Source: Planctomycetota bacterium
GTDB lineage: Bacteria > Planctomycetota > Planctomycetia > Pirellulales > Pirellulaceae
NCBI GenBank assembly: GCA_017303505.1
Contig: JAFLCP010000059.1
Location: 1 to 41,878 of the forward strand
Direction of reading: 5' to 3'
Length of the DNA stretch: 41,878 nucleotides
Both the position numbers and the translations under genes were made by a program. The notes beneath the pieces are model-generated. The model was not told the origin of the DNA. It worked only from the letters and a program-made list of their open reading frames with translations, and did not search any database. Below are positions 36,683 through 41,878 of this stretch, in pieces (position 1 is the stretch's first letter; every line of letters starts with the position of its first letter).

Positions 36683-37723
36683 CTACGGGACGTATGTACC
36701 AAAACTTTCAAGCAACATCGAAACGACTAAACGCCAGCCGTCCACCAACACAAATAACATTAACTTAAACGGTAAAGAAATCATCGCAGGAGGGAGCATC
36801 ATCATACCCATCGAGATCGTTACCGACGCGACCACTATGTCGAGGATCAAGAAGGGTAAGTAGATTTGAAATCCCATGGCAAACGCCACTTTGAGTTCGC
36901 TCAGCATGTAAGCGGGAATCAAAACTCTTAAAGGGACTTCATCAAAGTTGGCCGGTGACGGTTCGCCTGGCTTGTAATAGCTGTAAAACAAATGAACATC
37001 GTCATGGTTGCCCGCCATATCGATTTGACGCGACATGAAGCGATGAATGGGCGCTGAACCTGCTCGGAAAGCTTCATCCAATGTCATCTTCGTGTCTGGT
37101 TCGCTATAAGGGCGAATCGACTCTTCATAAACTTCATTCCACACTGGAGCCATGATGAAAACCGTCATAAACAACGAGATGGCTGTGATGACTTGGCTCG
37201 GCGGTAATTGTCCAGTTCCCAGTGCCTGTCGCAGCAATCCCATCACCACAATGATGCGAATGTAACAAGTTGTCATCAATAATATCGACGGAGCGAGGCT
37301 TAGTACTGTCAACAGAATCAGGATCTGTAAGCTGCTGGTAAGGCCTTTGGGGCTTGTCCAATGATCTGGACCAGCCGTAAAAAAGTCGACGGCATCTTTA
37401 TTCGATGGTGTTAAACTTGGGAGAGCACCATTGAGCAACGAATTCTCACCAGTCGATAACTGAGGAGTGAGTGACGGCTGAGGTGTTTCGGGATTGGTGG
37501 CCGATCCGTTTTGCGCATTTCCGGAGGTGCTGTCGATCTGACGCGATCCCGTATCGTTGAACCCTGCTTGTCGAACTGCGTTGGCTCCGTTGTAGATACC
37601 ATTGGAATCCTGACCCCATACCAATCCGCTTGGAAAGAGTATGTAGAGGCTCAGGAACATACTCATCGTCGCGGCACGGGAATGCGGCGGAGTACGCTTT
37701 GTTTGAGACGTGAATGTATTCAT
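36683..37723 (-). CDS. fliP: Flagellar export gate protein FliP with extended N-terminus
   Basis: The FliP core (~residues 130-346) includes [39 protein letters not shown] and [19 protein letters not shown], with the expected pairs of helices. The first ~38 residues are a signal peptide. Residues ~40-125 are a Ser/Asn/Gln-rich linker ([18 protein letters not shown]), so the protein is ~100 residues longer than typical FliP (~245). The ATG at 37723 overlaps the fliO stop by one base (TAATG), indicating translational coupling. FliP is the first-assembled part of the export pore. Confidence 0.95.
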   Translation of the reverse strand: MNTFTSQTKRTPPHSRAATMSMFLSLYILFPSGLVWGQDSNGIYNGANAVRQAGFNDTGSRQIDSTSGNAQNGSATNPETPQPSLTPQLSTGENSLLNGALPSLTPSNKDAVDFFTAGPDHWTSPKGLTSSLQILILLTVLSLAPSILLMTTCYIRIIVVMGLLRQALGTGQLPPSQVITAISLFMTVFIMAPVWNEVYEESIRPYSEPDTKMTLDEAFRAGSAPIHRFMSRQIDMAGNHDDVHLFYSYYKPGEPSPANFDEVPLRVLIPAYMLSELKVAFAMGFQIYLPFLILDIVVASVTISMGMMMLPPAMISLPFKLMLFVLVDGWRLVVSMLLESFGTYVP

Positions 37724-38712
37724 TAGGGCTTCTCCTTTGCTAAGAGAGCCATTGCTGGAGAAACCTCATCCTCATCGCTCTTGGTTTTGCTACGAAAGCG
37801 GAGGTTATCGGTGTACGATTTCGATTTGCTACTTCCTCCGTCCGTGACATTCTTTAGGACCTGCTTAAAGGACTGCGTTAAGCTATTGGGTTGATTCTCT
37901 TCGCAGCTTCCACACAGTCGATCTACTTCCGCTGGGTCGGTTACCTCGGTAATCGTTTGAACTTCACCACTCCCTGCGTGCACGAGGACAAGTTTGTGTC
38001 CCAAGCGGAGCAAGAACAGAGAGTGGCGTCCCGCAACGCGACTGGTACCGAGAACTTGAAACACATCTTTCGGGAGATCGGGCGTTGTTCCACCATTGGC
38101 CTTTTTCAGCATGATCATGAAACCGAAGAACAAGGCTAAAACTACAAGCAGACTGGTGAACATGGTAAGGACTGATTGAAAACTGTTGGCACGTTTTTCG
38201 GGTGCGTTTGTGTTCTCGTTGGCAGAGGCTGAACTGCGTGGTTTGAGTGACAATGGTGAATTCGTCGACGCTGTTACTTCCGATGACGGTTGAAAATTAC
38301 CCGGCATCGTAGCTTGATTGGTTGGGCTTTGTGATGGGGCCGTTGAGGCTGAACCATTGGACCTGGAAGGAAGCACAGGACTGTTGCTTCCGATCACAGA
38401 ACTACTCGCTGCAGCAGGTTTAACAAATGGGTCCACTCGCACCTCGTTAGATGGCTGTGATGATGGATTGCCTTGTCGGTTTCCTTGCGCAAAGGCTGCG
38501 TTATAGTCCGGGAGGTCGGTGTTTTGCGGAGCAAATGCAAAGGTGAATTGGGCGGTGAGCAGGATCGTGCTCAGCATGATTAGGCTAACGCTGGTCACAC
38601 AGCGCAGCGGTAAAGTCAGGCAGCGCAGCGATAAGGTCACACAGCGCAGCGATGACCCAATGCTTATCTGTTTTGGGTAAGCGCTCCATGGATAGTGGGT
38701 AGGCGCAAACAT
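37723..38712 (-). CDS. fliO: FliO-like flagellar biogenesis protein with repeat-bearing N-terminus
   Basis: 329 residues from ATG 38712, which has a perfect AGGAGG 8 bases upstream; an in-frame start at 38748 is not used. A Ser/Asn/Gln-rich middle ([18 protein letters not shown]) leads to one helix ([19 protein letters not shown]). The FliO domain follows ([20 protein letters not shown] and [15 protein letters not shown]). FliO helps assemble FliP. Its N-terminus contains three in-frame 21-bp repeats before a signal-like helix. The protein is longer than usual FliO (100-220). Its stop overlaps the fliP start. Confidence 0.85.
   Translation of the reverse strand: MFAPTHYPWSAYPKQISIGSSLRCVTLSLRCLTLPLRCVTSVSLIMLSTILLTAQFTFAFAPQNTDLPDYNAAFAQGNRQGNPSSQPSNEVRVDPFVKPAAASSSVIGSNSPVLPSRSNGSASTAPSQSPTNQATMPGNFQPSSEVTASTNSPLSLKPRSSASANENTNAPEKRANSFQSVLTMFTSLLVVLALFFGFMIMLKKANGGTTPDLPKDVFQVLGTSRVAGRHSLFLLRLGHKLVLVHAGSGEVQTITEVTDPAEVDRLCGSCEENQPNSLTQSFKQVLKNVTDGGSSKSKSYTDNLRFRSKTKSDEDEVSPAMALLAKEKP
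38594..38656. repeat. Three 21-bp tandem repeats inside fliO
   Basis: Three units of 21 bases (38594-38614, 38615-38635, 38636-38656) with the core CAGCGCAGCG preceded by GTCACA or GTCAGG. They are in frame and encode heptapeptides of type S-L-R-C-V-T-L in the N-terminus of FliO, just before its signal-like helix. Confidence 0.9.
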
Positions 38713-38751
38713 CGAACATCCCTCCTGGATTGGGCGATGGGAGCTCACTCG

Positions 38752-39228
38752 CTATTCAAGCGGTGAGTCCGATCCGACGAGTTCAGCGATACGAACACAG
38801 AAGTTGTCGTTTAGCACTAGAACTTCACCACGGGCAACCAGTCGACCGTTAACGTAAACGTCGACAGGATCACCGGCGAGTTTTTCTAACGCAACGACAG
38901 AGCCTTTGCGCAGTTTCAAGATTTCGTCGAGATGCATGTTCGCGCGACCTAATTCGATTTTTAGATCGAGGTCGACGTCATGCAATAAGTCCATCGAGAT
39001 CTTATCAGGAGGGCCACCTTCGCCTACGAGTTCTTCCAATTTGAAAGGCGCGGGTTTGGGGCCATGAAGACTGCTCTCAACACCTTTGAGAGCTTGTTCG
39101 GTTTGCTCAAGCAACGAAGCGGCATCGGCAGCAGTGCGGGCAGCCATCTGCTCCTGAGAAGGAAGTGGAGCTGCAGCGTTGGCAGTGCTGGTATTAGCGG
39201 GATTTTGGGGCGAATTGGGATCGGACAT
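38752..39228 (-). CDS. fliN: Flagellar motor switch protein FliN
   Basis: 158 residues. The N-terminal ~85 are Ala/Gln-rich, and the C-terminal SpoA domain (LHDVDLDLKIELGRANMHLD through DPVDVYVNGRLVARGEVLVL) is canonical. FliN builds the C-ring and helps switch rotation direction. ATG 39228 has AGGAGG 8 bases upstream. It is followed by fliO; fliM is not found between fliL and fliN, where it often lies. The 160-base gap to fliL holds no gene. Confidence 0.95.
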   Translation of the reverse strand: MSDPNSPQNPANTSTANAAAPLPSQEQMAARTAADAASLLEQTEQALKGVESSLHGPKPAPFKLEELVGEGGPPDKISMDLLHDVDLDLKIELGRANMHLDEILKLRKGSVVALEKLAGDPVDVYVNGRLVARGEVLVLNDNFCVRIAELVGSDSPLE

Positions 39229-39388
39229 CGCGTGAACCTCCTGCGCAGCGATTTCCAGGAAACAATGTTCTGCGATGAATGGCGATGGGATATTTGACGC
39301 AGGGGCGACTTGCGGGAGGCCCCTGTGAATGGATCACCTTTCTTGAAAATCTCTCCCTCCAGAGTGATTTCTAAGAAACTGGGTTTCG

Positions 39389-39967
39389 CTATTCTTCGTA
39401 GATCTCGTAGTTTTCGAAGCCGACATCCATAAGGATGGGTTCTCCGAATACTTCATTACTTATGGCCAAAATTCGCCGTTGAATCAATGCCAATTGATCT
39501 TCATTCAACTCTTCGTAAGTTGCGGTTCGAATTTCCATGATCAAGCGATGGCGGAATCGGCCTGCCATTTCTTTGAACAGCTTTTCCAGCTTCGCTTTGT
39601 TCTTGGCTTTGATCGTGCCGAAAATTTTGAATTCCACACGGTAAGTGCGTTGATCACCACCCGGTTTGCAAATCACACTGAAATCACCCAGTTTGAATTC
39701 GATTTGCGTGGAATCGTCTTCCTTTTTCTCGACTTCATCGAGTTTGATATCATTATTCTGCACGCTCTGGATTAGGCGAGCTTCGGCGAGTTTGGCGACT
39801 TCGTCGGCTGAGGGAATAGCAAAGAAAAACAACGCCGTTTCTGCGACGATGACTGCGCCTACGAAGCCAGCAATCATCAGCTTGGGCATAAGCCCTGAGC
39901 CTTTGCTAGCTTTATCCGGTGCTGCTTTGATTTCGGCTGGAGGTGGACTTTTAGCTGGTTTGGCCAT
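39389..39967 (-). CDS. fliL: Flagellar basal body-associated protein FliL
   Basis: 192 residues with one helix near the N-terminus (LMIAGFVGAVIVAETALFF) and a periplasmic FliL domain (FGTIKAKNKAKLEKLFKEMA, LTYEELNEDQL-like TYEELNEDQLALIQ). It strengthens the stator around the motor. A Lys/Pro/Ala-rich N-tail precedes the helix. It lies 6 bases after motB. It is longer than the E. coli protein (154), which is common in this phylum. Confidence 0.9.
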   Translation of the reverse strand: MAKPAKSPPPAEIKAAPDKASKGSGLMPKLMIAGFVGAVIVAETALFFFAIPSADEVAKLAEARLIQSVQNNDIKLDEVEKKEDDSTQIEFKLGDFSVICKPGGDQRTYRVEFKIFGTIKAKNKAKLEKLFKEMAGRFRHRLIMEIRTATYEELNEDQLALIQRRILAISNEVFGEPILMDVGFENYEIYEE

Positions 39968-39973
39968 TGGTAG

Positions 39974-40714
39974 TTACTCCTTTTCGCTCTTGGTGTCAGG
40001 CTTGGTGTTAGTGGATTCCACATCCGTGCGGCGTTGACGACGTTCTTCTTCGGTGCCTCGCAGCGATTCGGCCATTTCTTCGAGCAGATAAACTTCGACT
40101 CGGGGGTTCATTTTGGCTTTCTCTGCGGAGCCTTGGTACATAGGTTCGTAGGAGCCGGCGGAGACGATACGAATTCGATCTGCCGGTATCTTGTGCTTGT
40201 CAATCAAATAAGTCATGACGGCTTTGCTGCGTTCATAGGCGAGGTCGTAGCTGTCCACAGCAGATCCCGTTTGTGAAGCCATTTCGTGTGAGGTATGACC
40301 GCGAACTTCGATTTTTTGTGGAGTTCCTAGGAATTGGCCAGCTTGGGCGTCGAGATCAGCTCGGCCTTTGTCATCAAGTTCAAGTTCACCATTTGGGAAG
40401 AAGACAACCGTGCCGATGGCGGATTGTTTTCCCTGGCGCACAATGCGAACACGGTCGGTATCACCCATGGGGGCTTGCACAGCAGCTCCCGCCTTAAAGG
40501 CACCTTTCGTTTTGGTGCGGGGCGCCATACCTGAAGCCAAGCTTTTTTGACCGAAGTGTCGTTGCATGGTAACAGCCAACGCTTTGAACTCTTCTTCTTT
40601 TTTCATTTCGCTCATCGAAACGAGCATGATAAAAAAGGTGAGCAACAGCGACATCATGTCACCGAAGGTAAGAACCCATTCGGGTATACCACCGCCGCCA
40701 TTATCATCGTCCAT
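39974..40714 (-). CDS. motB: Flagellar motor stator protein MotB
   Basis: 246 residues. The single helix carries the proton-binding aspartate (VLTFGDMMSLLLTFFIMLVS, Asp19). The C-terminal OmpA-like domain, which grips peptidoglycan, includes IEVRGHTSHEMASQ, YDLAYERSKAVMTYL and ADRIRIVSAGSYEPM. The 46 bases before it separate it from motA. It forms the torque-generating stator with MotA. It is shorter than E. coli MotB (308), but the two key parts are intact. Confidence 0.96.
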   Translation of the reverse strand: MDDDNGGGGIPEWVLTFGDMMSLLLTFFIMLVSMSEMKKEEEFKALAVTMQRHFGQKSLASGMAPRTKTKGAFKAGAAVQAPMGDTDRVRIVRQGKQSAIGTVVFFPNGELELDDKGRADLDAQAGQFLGTPQKIEVRGHTSHEMASQTGSAVDSYDLAYERSKAVMTYLIDKHKIPADRIRIVSAGSYEPMYQGSAEKAKMNPRVEVYLLEEMAESLRGTEEERRQRRTDVESTNTKPDTKSEKE

Positions 40715-40760
40715 TGCAATATCTACCTATATAAATCAAAGCTGTTGAAATGGTTGTTCA

Positions 40761-41522
40761 TTATTTCTTCGGACGTTTCTTAGGTGGAATGAACGTCATG
40801 AGACGTTGTTCCAACGCACGGGGGCTTTCGCCGGATTGAATTGCGAGAATGCCGCGAACCATCAATTCTCGAGCGATCATTTCTTGTTTGCTGATGTAGC
40901 CCAGTTTTTCGGCAGCTGGCAAACAGAACACGTTCGAAACCACTGCACCATAAAGTGTTGTTAACAATGCCACCGCCATACCGGCACCAATCGATGAAGG
41001 GTCCGACATGTTCGAGAGCATCATCACCAACCCCAGCAACGTTCCAATCATCCCGTAAGCAGGAGCATATTTACCCAATTGGTCCATAAGTGCTTTACCA
41101 TCTTTATGGCGACGGCTGGTTGATTCAATTTCGCTCCGCAGCACGCTTTCGATGGTACCCGCATCGGCACCGTCCACAGCCATTTGCAAGCCGGATCGAA
41201 TCAATGGAAATTTGATTTCTGGTAGTTTGGCTTCCAGGGCTAGCAGGCCATCGCGACGAGCGGTTTCAGCCAGTGTCACCAACGTGCTTATGACATCGAG
41301 GAGATTCTCTTGCTTATTGAGCACCACTTTGAGGCTAACTTTGGGGAATGCCAAAAGAGTTTTCATAGGAAAGCAGATAATAACGGCAGCCAGACCACCC
41401 CCGATCACGCAAAAGATCGAAGGAAGGTCATAGAACATTCCTAGTGATGCACCACCCACGAAGATCGAGAAGTAGATGCAGAATGAGGCAAGCAAAAGGC
41501 CGATGATGGTTGCTATATCCAT
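40761..41522 (-). CDS. motA: Flagellar motor stator protein MotA
   Basis: 253 residues with four helices. Two come early (TIIGLLLASFCIYFSIF and PSIFCVIGGGLAAVIIC), then a long cytoplasmic loop of charged residues that contacts the rotor (EIESTSRRHKDGKALMDQL). Two more helices close it (APAYGMIGTLLGLVMML and GMAVALLTTLYGAVVSNVF). The proton path with MotB lies between the latter pair. It ends in KKRPKK. Good match in length and topology. It follows flbD by 59 bases. Confidence 0.96.
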   Translation of the reverse strand: MDIATIIGLLLASFCIYFSIFVGGASLGMFYDLPSIFCVIGGGLAAVIICFPMKTLLAFPKVSLKVVLNKQENLLDVISTLVTLAETARRDGLLALEAKLPEIKFPLIRSGLQMAVDGADAGTIESVLRSEIESTSRRHKDGKALMDQLGKYAPAYGMIGTLLGLVMMLSNMSDPSSIGAGMAVALLTTLYGAVVSNVFCLPAAEKLGYISKQEMIARELMVRGILAIQSGESPRALEQRLMTFIPPKKRPKK

Positions 41523-41581
41523 GGTTCGATCAATTCACCAAATAGGGAATGGAAATACTTAGTAAGTCGCACCGTTGACAA

Positions 41582-41800
41582 TTACCGCATACCCGCAGTC
41601 GCCGTCGGCTGTCGCCAGCCAGTGGGGACCATGTGTTTGCTTTGTTGGTAACGCACGGAAAGTTCGACGACTTGGTCCATAGATTCTGAAACGAGAATTC
41701 GCTCCCCTGAGGTTAGGGTGACGAATGTGTCTGGCCGCTCTTCTACATAGCGAATCAAATCAGCATTGAGCACGAACGGTTTGCCATCGAGTCGGAACAC
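41582..41800 (-). CDS. flbD: Flagellar protein FlbD, 5' end replaced by unrelated sequence
   Basis: The reliable part is LDGKPFVLNADLIRYVEE through SMDQVVELSVRYQQ, the full FlbD fold (about 60 residues, a small cytoplasmic protein of flagellar operons). The first codon available in this frame is GTG at 41800, which has no Shine-Dalgarno. The normal start (MIKLTR-type) is missing. The frame continues upstream without a stop to the end of the window, into a cytochrome-oxidase-like stretch. It heads the flagellar cluster just before motA. Confidence 0.75.
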   Translation of the reverse strand: MFRLDGKPFVLNADLIRYVEERPDTFVTLTSGERILVSESMDQVVELSVRYQQSKHMVPTGWRQPTATAGMR

Positions 41801-41878
41801 AATGATGGCAGGAATCGCTGTCCAGACAATCTCGAGCGGAATATTTCCATGAACTGGATCACCATCGCTTTCATCACC
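41801..41878 (-). CDS. Partial cytochrome c oxidase subunit II fragment, fused in frame to flbD
   Basis: The last 26 codons read GDESDGDPVHGNIPLEIVW then TAIPAII. This is the hallmark HGN-x2-LE-x2-WT-x-IP-x-I segment at the second membrane helix of CoxB. The frame then switches directly into FlbD residues (FRLDGKPF). A CoxB protein should continue with its second helix here, so it is interrupted. The fragment runs off the edge of the window. Confidence 0.6.

Overview
The window looks like a chromosomal piece of a planctomycete, probably of the Pirellulaceae / Rhodopirellula type. The reasons are protein families that are expanded almost only in that phylum: a giant PSCyt/DUF1549/DUF1553 protein, a c-type cytochrome-WD40 protein, two DUF1501 proteins, a BBP2-type porin, and a flagellar export cluster with planctomycete-style extended FliO and FliP. 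Base composition is moderate and several families of small palindromic repeats sit between genes. Both ends look like contig ends: the left end is a cluster of palindromic repeats, and the last ~80 bases on the right read as a cytochrome oxidase subunit II fragment fused in frame to flbD.

Layout. 1-570: ten copies of a GACGGGTC-type palindrome, the last supplying the stop codon of alaS. 567-6511 (minus strand): alaS, an HtrA-like protein that has lost two catalytic residues, and recA with a strong terminator. 7066-8382: outer-membrane porin. 8383-11213: a nitrogen module, with a sigma-54-type promoter and a leader hairpin, then an ammonium transporter with signal peptide, then a P-II protein lacking the uridylylation tyrosine. 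11241-17697: tatC with a large insertion, class I mannose-6-phosphate isomerase, a small lipoprotein, an RluB-type pseudouridine synthase with a ~340-residue Arg/Gly/Asp tail, and pyrK.

17804-19906 (minus): flhA, alone. 20187-32885: accessory block of planctomycete cytochrome-type proteins (DUF1549/DUF1553, cytochrome-WD40, two DUF1501, and a thioredoxin-like/CxxCH/PDZ protein). It is interrupted at 25923-27976 by a repeat-rich, gene-poor stretch with small membrane ORFs and a possible transposase remnant. 33256-34401: a sulfotransferase.

34450-41800 (minus): a tight flagellar operon, read in transcription order as flbD, motA, motB, fliL, fliN, fliO, fliP, fliQ, fliR, flhB. It encodes stator, switch and type III export-gate parts; flhA (the other export-gate subunit) lies 14.5 kb away on the same strand, and fliM is absent from its usual place between fliL and fliN.

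No rRNA, tRNA, CRISPR array or intact insertion sequence was recognised. The most noteworthy points are the CoxB-FlbD junction at the right end, the sigma-54 promoter/attenuator leader before amt, the modification-proof P-II protein, the dead HtrA-like protease, three dispersed tracts of a TTCAGTGAT-type repeat, the in-frame 21-bp repeat in fliO, and the 123-bp tandem duplication near 26 kb.
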